A stretch of 64,000 nt of DNA from Sphingopyxis sp. OAS728 (GCF_014873485.1 NZ_JADBDT010000001.1:1-64000), one strand, 5' to 3'; positions 27,432-36,899 are shown, counted from the stretch's first letter. Notes: generated from the sequence alone by a model not told the origin. Translations and numbers: made by a program.

Positions 27432-28736
27432 ATGGCATTGGCTCCGAACGTCGCGACGGGCGTAGATCCGAACGCGATCGAACAGCCGGGCAGGGGCGGC
27501 GGTGGCACGAAACTGGTGCTGATCCTCGCGTTCGCAGTGTTTTTCCTGCTTGGCGGGGTGACGAACATCAACGACCTTCTAGTCGGCAAGTTCAAGCCGA
27601 TGTTCCACCTGACGCATGCCGAAGCGAACCTCGTGCAGATGGCGTTTTTCATCGCTTATGGGGCCTTTTCGATCCCGGCCGGCATCGTCATGTCGAAGCT
27701 CGGCTATATCCGCACCTTCGTGCTCGGCTTCATCATTGTGGCGGCCGCGGCTTTCCTCTTTATCCCGGCTTCGGCTGCGGCGTCCTATCCCGGTTTCCTT
27801 GCCGCGCTCTTTTGCATCGGTGCGGGGATTACGGTGCTGCAGGTCGCGATGAATCCGGTGATCACGACGCTGGGCCCGGTCGAAACCTCGCACAGCCGGC
27901 TGACCTTCGCGCAGGCGTTCAATTCGATCGGCGTGTTCCTGATGGTCTATGGCGGGGCGACCTTCCTGCTAGGCGATTCGACGCCGATCGATCCCGAGAC
28001 TTCGACCGAGGCGCAGATCCAGGCGTATCGCGTTGCCGAGGGCGCATCGATCGGCACCGCCTATATGTGGCTCGGGGTGCTGATGCTGGTGATCGCGGCG
28101 ATATTCTGGATGTACCGGTCGGCGATCGACCATGCGAAGACCGACGATGTGAAGCTGGAGGGCACCTGGGGCCTGTTGACCCATAACCGCCGCGTCCAGT
28201 TCGGCGCTCTTTGCATCTTCGTCTATGTCGGCGCCGAAGTGGCGATCGGCTCGAACCTCATGGCCTATCTCGCCGAGCCGAGCGTGATGGGGCTGGGGCT
28301 CCAGGCGGCGGGCAAGCTCGTCGCGATGTACTGGCTCGGTGCGCTCGTCGGCCGCTTGCTCGGCGGTTTCATCCTGCGACTGGCCAAACCGGGACGCGTG
28401 CTCGCGACCTTTGCGGCGGGTGCGATTTCGCTGATCATCCTGTCGGCAGTGACGACGGGTGCGCTGTCGGGTTGGGCGCTGATCCTCGTCGGCTTCTGCA
28501 ATTCGCTGATGTTCCCGACGATCTTCAGCCTCGCCACCGAAGGGCTCGGCGAACAGACGCCGCAGGGATCGGGTATCATGTGTACCGCGATCATCGGCGG
28601 CGCGATCGTCCCCTTCCTGTTCGGAACGGTGGCCGACCTCAGCGGTGACATCCGTATCGCGCTGGCGGTGCCGCTCATCTGCTATGCGATCATCGCAAGT
28701 TTCGGACTGTGGGCGGCGCGCCGGGCGACGGCGTAA
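27432..28736 (+). CDS. FucP-family sugar MFS transporter (glucose/galactose type)
   Basis: The 434-residue inner-membrane symporter has about 12 helices. The FFLLGGVTNINDLLVGKFK opening, VQMAFFIAYGAFSIPAGIVM and the AGITVLQVAMNPVITTLGP block are characteristic of the FucP/GluP branch. Family members import fucose, glucose or galactose with protons. A GGGAGAGAGA ribosome site precedes the ATG. It lies 47 bp after GH3 and probably takes up the glucose that GH3 releases. Confidence 0.92.
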   Translation: MALAPNVATGVDPNAIEQPGRGGGGTKLVLILAFAVFFLLGGVTNINDLLVGKFKPMFHLTHAEANLVQMAFFIAYGAFSIPAGIVMSKLGYIRTFVLGFIIVAAAAFLFIPASAAASYPGFLAALFCIGAGITVLQVAMNPVITTLGPVETSHSRLTFAQAFNSIGVFLMVYGGATFLLGDSTPIDPETSTEAQIQAYRVAEGASIGTAYMWLGVLMLVIAAIFWMYRSAIDHAKTDDVKLEGTWGLLTHNRRVQFGALCIFVYVGAEVAIGSNLMAYLAEPSVMGLGLQAAGKLVAMYWLGALVGRLLGGFILRLAKPGRVLATFAAGAISLIILSAVTTGALSGWALILVGFCNSLMFPTIFSLATEGLGEQTPQGSGIMCTAIIGGAIVPFLFGTVADLSGDIRIALAVPLICYAIIASFGLWAARRATA

Positions 28737-28752
28737 CGGTCAAGCGGAATAA

Positions 28753-28794
28753 AGCCGCGGACGGTCGCGCTCTGGTGCACGATCGCCCGCGGCT
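28753..28794. terminator. Bidirectional terminator candidate between convergent genes
   Basis: AGCCGCGG (28753-28760) pairs with CCGCGGCT (28787-28794), and the inner CGGTCG/CGATCG segments extend the stem with one wobble. It lies between the convergent sugar permease and GGDEF genes. No clear T-run is present on either side. Confidence 0.5.
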
Positions 28795-28818
28795 ACCCGC
28801 CCCCTCGCGGGAAGTCTG

Positions 28819-29955
28819 TTAGGCCGGGTTGGCGATCTCGACGCGGTTTCGCCCGCCTGCCTTGGCTTTGTAAAGGGCCTCGTCGGCCGCCTTCAGCGCC
28901 GCGCGCGTGTCGCCATAACCAAAGACATCGGCAACCCCGCCCGAGAAGGTGATCTGGCCGAAAGGTTCGTCGGTCTTGCGATTGATCAGCCGCCGGTCGG
29001 CCAGTGCCTCGCGCGCATCGTCAAGCTTTTCGGCCGCTTGCGACGGGGTCAGCCCGCGGAACAGCATGACGAATTCTTCGCCGCCGTGACGCGCGACGTG
29101 GCAATGGTCGTTCGAAATCCGTGCCAGCGTATCGGCGATCGCCTTGATCACGCGGTCGCCGGCCTCATGGCCGTGGAGGTCGTTGACCTTCTTGAATTCG
29201 TCGATGTCGCAGAAGGCGATGCTGAGCGGTTCGACCGCCGCGCGCGCTTCCTTATAGTGGCGATCGAGCAGGATTTCGAACGCGCGGCGGTTGGGCAGCC
29301 CCGTCAGATAATCGAGCTCGGCATCGCGTTTGGCGCGATCGAGGCTGCGGCGAAGCGCCTTCGCCTCATCCTCGCTCTTGCGCATATCGTCCTCGGCCTT
29401 GCGCGTGCGTTCGAGCATGACCTTGGCAAGATCTGCAAGGCTGGAGACGATGCGCCCCGTTTTCTCGAGCTGTTCGAGGTCGACGACATGCTGTTCGAGC
29501 TCGGTGCCATAGTCGCTCGTGACGGCCCGGGCTTCCTTTGTATTCGCCTGAAAAGCTTCGATATTGGTTTCGAGCCGCGTCATCAGCCGGTCGAGTTCGA
29601 CGCGGTCGGGCTGACCGCTTTCCTGTTGGTCAAGCTCGTTGAGCCATGTCTGGTTGATGCCTTCGGCCGTCTGCGCCTGTGCGACGATCTGCCGTGCGAG
29701 CCGGGGATTGCGGCCCGAAAAGGCGCTATGCGCGAGCAGCAAATTGGTCGGCGACACATCGAGGTCGTTATCGACGAGGAAGGAGGTGATCGATGCCGCA
29801 AGCTCATATCGCACCTGCCGCGCGAAGCTGCGCGCTCCCCCCTCATCGGGCGGTACATCGCCGTCGTCCGGGGAGGCATCGCGCGCGCCGCGAAGCCCCA
29901 GCCAACCCAAAAGCCGTCCTACCGGCTCGTTCGATTGTGTTGCTTTGGTGGTCAT
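28819..29955 (-). CDS. GGDEF-domain diguanylate cyclase
   Basis: The 378-residue protein probably makes cyclic di-GMP from GTP. A helical N-terminal region (about 1-200) includes a coiled coil (about 165-215) that may drive dimerisation. The cyclase domain starts at DYLTGLPNRRAFEILL, and the active-site loop is HGGEEF, a functional variant of GGDEF. The RxxD inhibitory site normally found a few residues upstream is absent (the sequence there is NDHCHVAR), so product inhibition may be weak. It has no obvious sensor domain or membrane helix and is divergent from the ATP-grasp gene. Confidence 0.93.
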   Translation of the reverse strand: MTTKATQSNEPVGRLLGWLGLRGARDASPDDGDVPPDEGGARSFARQVRYELAASITSFLVDNDLDVSPTNLLLAHSAFSGRNPRLARQIVAQAQTAEGINQTWLNELDQQESGQPDRVELDRLMTRLETNIEAFQANTKEARAVTSDYGTELEQHVVDLEQLEKTGRIVSSLADLAKVMLERTRKAEDDMRKSEDEAKALRRSLDRAKRDAELDYLTGLPNRRAFEILLDRHYKEARAAVEPLSIAFCDIDEFKKVNDLHGHEAGDRVIKAIADTLARISNDHCHVARHGGEEFVMLFRGLTPSQAAEKLDDAREALADRRLINRKTDEPFGQITFSGGVADVFGYGDTRAALKAADEALYKAKAGGRNRVEIANPA

Positions 29956-30138
29956 GCGACAATTAACGATCCGCGCGGGGGAGATTTAAGCCCGTATCCT
30001 GTCCGCTTCGGAGCAATCGCCCGATCGGAACGCCAAAACAGAAACTTAGGCCCGTTCGCCGCGTGAGTGATTGCCTTGCGGGGACGTTCTCTGGCACTGT
30101 GCGGCAGCGCTCGAGCAGATATTCGAAGGAGCCGATTG

Positions 30139-31497
30139 TTGCTGGGCTGGATTTTCTTTGGACGGGATCTCGACCCGGCGCTTCCCGAAGTGCCCGAGAT
30201 TCTGCGATTTCAGGAAGCCGCGGCGGAACGCGGGATCGAGCTTCACGTCCTGAAGCCGCATAATTTCGACATCGTCGCCGCGCCGGTTGACGGCTGGTCG
30301 GTGCATTATGAGGGGCATTCGCTCGCCCGGCCCGACTTCATCCTGTGCCGGACGGGTGCCGAGACCGATTATTTCACCCTCGCGGTGCTTCGCCATTTCG
30401 AGCGCCGCGGCGTGCGGCTGATCAACGGGCCCGAGGCGATCGACCTCGTTGCCGACAAGCTGCACACGATGCAGCGGCTGGCGCGCGCCGGGCTACCGAT
30501 CCCCGCGACGATCCTCGGCAAATTCCCGATCGGGGTCGATGTCGTCGAGGAGGAGCTCGGTTTCCCCGTTATCGTCAAGACGCTGCGCGGGACGCGCGGC
30601 ACGGGGGTCCTCAAATGCGAGGACCGCAGCCAGTTCGAGGATCTGGCGGGGCTGCTCGAAAGCGCCGACGCCAAGGCCGATTTCCTGTTCCAGCATTATG
30701 TGCGGTCGAGCCACGGCCGCGACGTGCGCGTGCTCGTGATCGGCGGGCGCGTGATCGCGGCGATGGAGCGGCGCTCGCCTGCGGGCCAGTTCAAATCGAA
30801 CGTGTCGCTGGGCGGGGTCGGTATCGCTTACACGCCGACGGGCGAAATGGCCGATCTCGCGGCGCGCGCCGCCGATACGCTGGGGCTCGAGGTCGCAGGG
30901 ATCGATATCTTGTTCGACGATGAGGGATACCGGATCTGCGAGGCGAATAGCGCCCCGGGATTCCAGGGATTGGAGCGCGCGTGCAGCATCGACGTGCCCA
31001 ATGCGATCTTCGACTGGATCGAGGCGAGCCACGAGGTACAGGACCGGCCGATCAAGGCGGTGACCGGCGAGGCGCTGATCGATCTGGTGTTCGGCGGGCG
31101 GCTCAGCCTGCGCGCGGTCGGCGACCGGCTGGAGGAGCCGCGCGCCTTTGCGCGCGCGGTCGGCGTGCGGCTGGTCGGCGCGGGCGTGGGGTCGGTGCTG
31201 TCGTCGTTGATGCCGGGGCGCCGCGCGGCGCCGCACAGCCCGGTCGCGCGGCGTCTGGAGGCATTGCGCGCCGACGCGCGCGGCGTGCCGCTCGCGGTCG
31301 CGACCGATATCGATCAGGAACAGACTTTGCTGACCGTGCTCGGCGTGTCGATCTGGGCCGCGGTGCTGCCGTGGCTCGCGGGCGGCGAGCCGATCTTCGC
31401 CGGGGCGCTGTCGCTGATCGCGCTCGGCTTTCCCGCCGTGTTCCTGTTCACGCGCCGCACCCCGAAGGCGACCCGCGCGCGGCAGGCGGCGCGATGA
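30139..31497 (+). CDS. RimK-like ATP-grasp protein with C-terminal membrane helices
   Basis: ATP-grasp enzymes of the RimK group join a carboxylate to an amine, for example glutamate to a protein or cofactor. The blocks LINGPEAIDLVADKLHTMQ, FPVIVKTLRGTRGTGV and VAGIDILFDDEGYRICEAN are the ATP- and Mg-binding elements. After about residue 395 come two hydrophobic segments, unusual for RimK and suggesting membrane attachment. I favour a TTG at 30136/30139 because AAGGAG lies at 30126-30131. A GTG at 30067 is an alternative. The stop overlaps the TauE/SafE start, so the two act together. The substrate is unknown. Confidence 0.82.
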   Translation: MLGWIFFGRDLDPALPEVPEILRFQEAAAERGIELHVLKPHNFDIVAAPVDGWSVHYEGHSLARPDFILCRTGAETDYFTLAVLRHFERRGVRLINGPEAIDLVADKLHTMQRLARAGLPIPATILGKFPIGVDVVEEELGFPVIVKTLRGTRGTGVLKCEDRSQFEDLAGLLESADAKADFLFQHYVRSSHGRDVRVLVIGGRVIAAMERRSPAGQFKSNVSLGGVGIAYTPTGEMADLAARAADTLGLEVAGIDILFDDEGYRICEANSAPGFQGLERACSIDVPNAIFDWIEASHEVQDRPIKAVTGEALIDLVFGGRLSLRAVGDRLEEPRAFARAVGVRLVGAGVGSVLSSLMPGRRAAPHSPVARRLEALRADARGVPLAVATDIDQEQTLLTVLGVSIWAAVLPWLAGGEPIFAGALSLIALGFPAVFLFTRRTPKATRARQAAR

Positions 31498-32285
31498 CGG
31501 CGTTCGACGGGCTCACGCTCTGGGCACTGCTGCCCTTCATCCTCGTCGGATTTGCCGCGCAGCTGATCGACAGCGCGCTCGGCATGGCGTTCGGCGTCAT
31601 CGGGACCGCATTGCTGCTCACGCTGGGATTGCCGCCGGTATCGGCGTCGGCGGCGGTGCATCTTGCCGAAAGCTTTACCGGCGGCGTGTCGGGGCTCGCG
31701 CACGCGATGCAGCGCAACGTCGACTGGCGGCTGTTCCGCCGACTCGTCGTTCCCGGCATCGTCGGCGGCCTCATCGGCGTCTGGGTGCTGACGAACATCG
31801 ACAACAGCATCGCGCGGCCGATCGTGCTCGCCTATCTCGGCGCGGTCGGCATCTACCTGCTCTGGCGCGGGGCGCGGCGTCCGCAAACCTATCGCAGCAT
31901 CAAGTTCGTCGGGCCGCTCGGGCTGGTCGGCGGGATCGCCGACGGGTCGGGCGGCGGCGGCTGGGGACCGATCGTCAGCGCGAACCTGCTCGCGCAGGGT
32001 GCCGAGCCGCGCACCGTCATCGGGACGGTGAATGCCTCCGAATTTTTCGTCACCGTGACGATTGCTGCGGGTTTTCTCGGCGCGATCGGATGGCAGAGCT
32101 TCAGCACCGCCGCGATCGGCTTGCTCATCGGCGGAGTGATCGCCGCGCCGATCGGTGCCTGGCTAGCCCGCCGCCTGCGCGCCGACTGGCTGGTCGGCGC
32201 CGCGGGCGTGCTGTTGCTGCTCGCGAGCGCCTATGGCTTCATCGCCTTGATGTTTGCGCCGGCGCCGTCGTTCCGGGGTTTCTAG
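31494..32285 (+). CDS. TauE/SafE (TSUP) family permease
   Basis: The 263-residue inner-membrane protein has about eight helices and the family repeats LIDSALGMAFGVIGTALLL and GLVGGIADGSGGGGWGPIV. TSUP members export or import sulfite, sulfoacetate, sulfolactate or other organic anions. The start sits in an ATGA overlap with the ATP-grasp gene. Its stop shares the CTAG at 32282-32285 with that of the convergent peptidase. The partner gene suggests the anion may be a product or substrate of the ligase, but this is inference. Confidence 0.9.
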   Translation: MTAFDGLTLWALLPFILVGFAAQLIDSALGMAFGVIGTALLLTLGLPPVSASAAVHLAESFTGGVSGLAHAMQRNVDWRLFRRLVVPGIVGGLIGVWVLTNIDNSIARPIVLAYLGAVGIYLLWRGARRPQTYRSIKFVGPLGLVGGIADGSGGGGWGPIVSANLLAQGAEPRTVIGTVNASEFFVTVTIAAGFLGAIGWQSFSTAAIGLLIGGVIAAPIGAWLARRLRADWLVGAAGVLLLLASAYGFIALMFAPAPSFRGF

Positions 32286-34450
32286 ACGCAGCGCATCGCA
32301 AAGGCCCAGAAGAGCGCTTTCTGCTTATATTCGCTCTTGAGGTCGGCGCTGCCCTGATGGCCGCTGTCCATGTCGGTGTGCAGCAGCGCGGGGTTGCCGC
32401 TCGTCGAGCGGCGGCGCACCTCGGCGACGAGCTTTGCGGGCTCCCAATAGGCGACGCGGTCGTCCTTGAGGCCCGCGGTGCAGAGCAGGGGCGGGTAGGC
32501 GGCCGCCCGAACATTTTCATAGGGTGAGATCGAGGCGATATAGTCGTAGGCCTTGGGGTCGGCGAGCGGGTCGCCCCAGTCCGGGCGGAACAGCGGAACA
32601 AGCGGATGCGCGCCGTCGCTCATCGTGTTGAGCATGTCGACGAAAGGCACCTGTGCGATCACGCCGCTCCACAGGGTCGGGGCGATGTTCATGCTGGCGC
32701 CCACCAACAGCCCACCGGCCGAGAGGCCATAGGCGACGACTTTGCCCTTTGCGGTATAGCCTTCGCTGGCGAGATATTCGGCGCAGGCGATGAAATCGGT
32801 GAAGCTGTTGCGCTTGGTGAATTTGCGCCCGCCGAGGAACCAGCGGCGGCCTTTCTCCGATCCGCCGCGGACATGCGCGATCGCGTAGCGCCAGCCGCGG
32901 TCGACGAGAGCGAGCGCGGGGATCGAAAATTCGGGATCGCTCGGCACGCCGTATGAACCATAGCCATATTGGAGGAGCGGGGCCCTGCCATCCTTCTGCG
33001 CGCCTCGGCGCGAGAGCAGCGTGATCGGTACCATTTCGCCGTCGGGAGCGGGGGCGAGCAGCCGCTCGACCTCATAATCGTCGGGGTCGAAGTTCGCCAC
33101 CGTCTGTTGCTGGACGATGCTCTGCTGGCCGCTCGCCAGATCGACGCGAATCCAGCGCCGCGGCGATTTGGGCGATTGATGGACGATCATCACCGATACG
33201 GCGTCATAGCTTTGTTCGGGCATCAGTTCGATCGCATAGGCGGGGTCGTCGAAAGCGACCGTCTGCTCCGAGCCGTCGGGATGCAAGATGACGAGACGGT
33301 GGAGGCCATCGACGCGCTCGAGCCGGACGAGCGCCTGCTTGAACGGCAGGAGATGGAGGATCGGCGTTCCCGCGCGGTGCGGGACGAGCGTTGCCGTCGT
33401 GCGAAAACTCTTCGGATCGAGGCGCAGCAGCGCCATGTCGAACGCGTCGTCGGCGTCGGTCAGCGCGATCAGGCCACCGTTCCATTCGTCGATGTCGTAG
33501 AGCACCCCTGTCTTGCGCGGCCAGACGACGACGGGCGCGCCCGTTTCGTCGGCCGCGGGCACCAGCCGCACTTCGGCGGTTTCGGGGCCCGCGAGAGTGA
33601 GCGCGACGAAACCGTCGGCGGCGGTGCGCTTGACCTGCATGAAGATTGCGGGGTCCTGTTCCTCATAGACGAGGTCGGTGACCTTGCCGTCGACCGAGGT
33701 GCGATAGAGGCGCGTCGGACGGTTACGCGCATCGCGCCAGATCCAGAACAGCCAGCGCGACGAGGGCGCGAAGACGAGCCCACCATAGCCATAGGCGTCC
33801 TTGTCGACGATCGTGCGGACCTCGCCGCTGGCATTGTCGCGGATGACAATACGGTGGCGGTCGTTGCCAATGACATCCTCGGCCCAGGCGAAATAGCGGT
33901 GATCGGGGCTCGGCTGATGCCCGGTGCTGCGGAAATAGGGCTGATCCTTCGCGCGCGACGCCTCATCGACCAGCTGCTCGGGCTTCCCGCCCTTCCGGCT
34001 GCGGGTGTAGATCGCGTGCGCCGCGCCGGCGGGCCGCGCCGATCCATAGTCCCAGCCGTCCTTTTCGAGCGCCGGGGCGGCGACATCGCCCGATGCACGG
34101 GCGAGCATCGCATCGAGCAGCTTCGCGCGCTCGTCCGCGAGCGGCGCGAGGATCGCGTCGGCATAGTCATTCTCGGCCTTCAGCATCGTGCCGACCGCCT
34201 CGGGCAGATTGTCGCGCGACCGCTCGCCGCTCGCCGGGATGAATTTCATCCAGCTATAGGCATCGTCGCGCTGGCGGCCCAATTGATCGATCACATGCGA
34301 AATGCGCGGCGATTGCGGCGGCGCAATCTTGGGCCAGCGTCCGGGAGACGCCTGTTCGAATGCCCAAACCGCGCGATTTCCCAGCAAGAGCGCCGCAATT
34401 GCGGCGCTGCCCATAAATGCTCGCCGCCCCTTGTTTTCGATGTTCTGCAT
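32282..34450 (-). CDS. Prolyl oligopeptidase family serine peptidase (S9A, oligopeptidase B-like)
   Basis: The 722-residue product has an N-terminal signal with twin arginines (KGRRAFMGSAAIAALLLG), so Tat export is possible. An N-terminal beta-propeller is followed by an alpha/beta hydrolase domain with the serine in YGLSAGG and the oxyanion-side segment QYGYGSYGVPSDPEF. The C-terminal CTAGLKDDRVAYWEP and HTDMDSGH supply the Asp and His. S9A enzymes cut short peptides after Pro or basic residues. It is divergent from a TonB receptor, which may import the peptides it cleaves. Confidence 0.93.
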   Translation of the reverse strand: MQNIENKGRRAFMGSAAIAALLLGNRAVWAFEQASPGRWPKIAPPQSPRISHVIDQLGRQRDDAYSWMKFIPASGERSRDNLPEAVGTMLKAENDYADAILAPLADERAKLLDAMLARASGDVAAPALEKDGWDYGSARPAGAAHAIYTRSRKGGKPEQLVDEASRAKDQPYFRSTGHQPSPDHRYFAWAEDVIGNDRHRIVIRDNASGEVRTIVDKDAYGYGGLVFAPSSRWLFWIWRDARNRPTRLYRTSVDGKVTDLVYEEQDPAIFMQVKRTAADGFVALTLAGPETAEVRLVPAADETGAPVVVWPRKTGVLYDIDEWNGGLIALTDADDAFDMALLRLDPKSFRTTATLVPHRAGTPILHLLPFKQALVRLERVDGLHRLVILHPDGSEQTVAFDDPAYAIELMPEQSYDAVSVMIVHQSPKSPRRWIRVDLASGQQSIVQQQTVANFDPDDYEVERLLAPAPDGEMVPITLLSRRGAQKDGRAPLLQYGYGSYGVPSDPEFSIPALALVDRGWRYAIAHVRGGSEKGRRWFLGGRKFTKRNSFTDFIACAEYLASEGYTAKGKVVAYGLSAGGLLVGASMNIAPTLWSGVIAQVPFVDMLNTMSDGAHPLVPLFRPDWGDPLADPKAYDYIASISPYENVRAAAYPPLLCTAGLKDDRVAYWEPAKLVAEVRRRSTSGNPALLHTDMDSGHQGSADLKSEYKQKALFWAFAMRCV

Positions 34451-34706
34451 GCGACCCTCTCTCGCCCGGTGGGGATGTGGCGTCCAGTGTATGGCGCGGC
34501 GATTGGCTTACTGCACCGATCAGGCCGCCCAATCCATTGATCGGGCAAATTGGCGGCAAGTCCCCACGAAACGGCTGTTTCCTGCGCGAACCGCTGGCCC
34601 GATCCGGCTGGAATATGGCCCGACCATCGCCGCCACGCCAGTTTCGCATGATAGCTTGAGCATCGGATTTTCCTACCGATAGGCAATCTCAATTAGGGAG
34701 GCAAAA
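34451..34706. promoter_or_regulatory. Divergent promoter region between the S9A peptidase and TonB receptor
   Basis: This 256-bp intergenic stretch should hold both promoters. One dyad is visible: GCCGCCCAAT at about 34526-34535 against ATTGGCGGC at about 34550-34558, with a single bulge. No convincing -35/-10 pair was identified. The receptor has a clear GGGAGG ribosome site just before its ATG. Confidence 0.4.
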
Positions 34707-36899
34707 ATGGGGTGTGCATCGTTCAGGCGCGTCGTGGCGTGCGGCATTTCGATACTGGCGCTGGGTCAGGCATCGCATGCGCTGGCACAGGAGGTCGACG
34801 ACAGCGAAATCGTCGTCACCGCCGCGAAGCGCGAACAGTCGGCGCGCGATGTCACCGGGTCGCTCACTGCGGTCAGCGAAGCGACGTTGCAGAAGCTCAA
34901 CGCCCAGAGCCTGTCCGATTATATCACGCGCGTCCCCGGCGTGGTTTTCAACGACTATCAGCCCGGCGTCTCCGAGGTGGTCATCCGCGGCGTCGCGTCG
35001 TCGACCTATCATGAGGCGAACCAGGCGACGACCGGCTATTATCTCAACGAAATCCCGTTGATCGAGCCCGGCTTTCCCGTTGTCATCCCCGACGTCGACA
35101 GCTTCGATGTCAGCCGCGTCGAAGTGCTACGCGGGCCGCAGGGCACGCTCTTCGGCTCGTCGTCGCTGGGCGGCGCGGTCAATTATGTCGTCAACGAAGC
35201 CGATCCCGCGCGGTTCGACGCCGGCTTCGAGGGCATGGTGTCGACGACCAAGCGCGCCGACGGCGATGTCGGCTATGCGGTGAAGGGCATGGTCAACCTG
35301 CCGATCGCGACCGACAAGCTGGCGGTGCGCCTCGTCGCGCTGCAACGCGTCGATGCGGGCTATCTCGACAATACGCTGCTGGGCGAGAAGGGCAGCAACG
35401 ATCTGCGCGTGCGCGGCTTGCGCGGTTCGATCGTCTTCACCCCGACCGAAACGACCCGCATTTCGGCGATCAGCATGTATCAGGAATATGATCTCGACGA
35501 TCAGACCTATGTCCTGTTCGGTCCCGAGAAGACCTATGAGCGCGCGACGAACCTCGCCGAGTTTCAGGACACCGACTTCATGCTGCACAGCCTGCGTTTC
35601 GAGCAGGATCTGGGCTTCGCGACGCTGACCGCGCTCGGCAGCCATATCGAGAAAAATGCCGAAGTGCTGTTCGACTATTCGATCTTCGGCGGCAATGATC
35701 CGCGCACGAACACGCCGCTGCTCGATCGCGGCCGCTCGAAATCGAAGACCGACTATGTCGAAGTCCGGCTGGCGTCGCCCGACGAGGGGCCGTTCAAATG
35801 GCTGATCGGTGCCAACTATACCAAGATGCGGTCGACCGGGAACGGGCTGCTCTATATCGAGGGGATCAGCGACTATATCGACGCCAATCCCGGAGAATTC
35901 GGCGGGCAGACGGGCGAGCAGCTCGCCCCCGGCGATTTTTCGGAGCGGACCTTCAGCCGCAACCGCGTGACCGAAAAGGCGCTGTTCGGCGAAGTGTCCT
36001 ATGATCTCATCGACTCGCTGACGCTGACGCTCGGCGGCCGATTGTTCGAATATCGCACCCGCCCGCAGGCCGAATTGCTGCCGAACGCGGCGCAGGTTCC
36101 AGCCTATAATTTCGAGGCGGATGCCGAGAAGCACTCGGACTTCATTCCGAAGGCGTCGCTGACCTTCAAGCCGAGCAAGGATTTCATGCTCTATGCGCTC
36201 TACTCGGAGGGCTTCCGGATCGGCGGGCTCAACGTCTTCGCGCTGCCCTATCCCGAACTGCCGCTGACGTTCGGCAGCGACACGACGAAGAATTTCGAGA
36301 TCGGGACGCGCTTCGACGTGATCGACAATACGCTGTCGGTCGACCTTACCGTCTATCATATCGACTGGAATAACATTCAGGCGCGGCTCTTCACGCCCGA
36401 CGTCCGGGCGTACACGACGAATGGCGGCGGCGCCGACATCGACGGGATGGAACTGAGCCTGACGCTGCGTCCGACGCGCAACCTGACTTTCCAGTCGAAC
36501 GTGTCGTACAACGATGCCCGCCTGTCCGAGCTGCTGCCCGACACCTTCGCGCCCGGTGGGGGCTATGCGAAGGGAACGCGGCTGCCCGGCGCATCCGAGT
36601 GGATCCTTGCGAACAGCATCGACCTGAGCTTCCCGGCCTCGAAGCTGAAGCCGCGCTTCGGCATCGCGCACCGCTATCTGTCGAGCGCGCCGGTCGATTT
36701 CGCCGGTTCGCTGGAGAAGGGCGATTTCCATATCGTCGACCTGAACGCGTCGATCGCGGTGACCGAGCAGATCGAACTCGGGCTATTCGCGAAGAATCTG
36801 TTCGACCAATATGGCATCTCGAACGCGCCCTTTGCGTTCGCGGGTTCGGTTGCGCGGCCGCGCACGATCGGCGCGACCGTGCGCTTCAGCCTGAACTGA
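34707..36899 (+). CDS. TonB-dependent outer-membrane receptor
   Basis: The 730-residue protein has a signal peptide ending at HALAQ, a TonB box (DSEIVVTAAKRE) and a plug with SLSDYITRVPGVVF. The VEVLRGPQGTLFGSSSLGG consensus follows, then a beta-barrel ending in VRFSLN. The plug follows the classic siderophore/vitamin-type pattern rather than the 1000-residue carbohydrate type seen at 13.7 kb. The ligand is unknown. The divergent peptidase hints at a peptide or peptide-linked ligand. Confidence 0.93.
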   Translation: MGCASFRRVVACGISILALGQASHALAQEVDDSEIVVTAAKREQSARDVTGSLTAVSEATLQKLNAQSLSDYITRVPGVVFNDYQPGVSEVVIRGVASSTYHEANQATTGYYLNEIPLIEPGFPVVIPDVDSFDVSRVEVLRGPQGTLFGSSSLGGAVNYVVNEADPARFDAGFEGMVSTTKRADGDVGYAVKGMVNLPIATDKLAVRLVALQRVDAGYLDNTLLGEKGSNDLRVRGLRGSIVFTPTETTRISAISMYQEYDLDDQTYVLFGPEKTYERATNLAEFQDTDFMLHSLRFEQDLGFATLTALGSHIEKNAEVLFDYSIFGGNDPRTNTPLLDRGRSKSKTDYVEVRLASPDEGPFKWLIGANYTKMRSTGNGLLYIEGISDYIDANPGEFGGQTGEQLAPGDFSERTFSRNRVTEKALFGEVSYDLIDSLTLTLGGRLFEYRTRPQAELLPNAAQVPAYNFEADAEKHSDFIPKASLTFKPSKDFMLYALYSEGFRIGGLNVFALPYPELPLTFGSDTTKNFEIGTRFDVIDNTLSVDLTVYHIDWNNIQARLFTPDVRAYTTNGGGADIDGMELSLTLRPTRNLTFQSNVSYNDARLSELLPDTFAPGGGYAKGTRLPGASEWILANSIDLSFPASKLKPRFGIAHRYLSSAPVDFAGSLEKGDFHIVDLNASIAVTEQIELGLFAKNLFDQYGISNAPFAFAGSVARPRTIGATVRFSLN

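Noticed and set aside
13681..28736. Horizontal transfer of the glucan locus as a recent island
   Set aside because: No integrase, tRNA junction, flanking repeat or visible base-composition change was found. The gene set is common in related bacteria.
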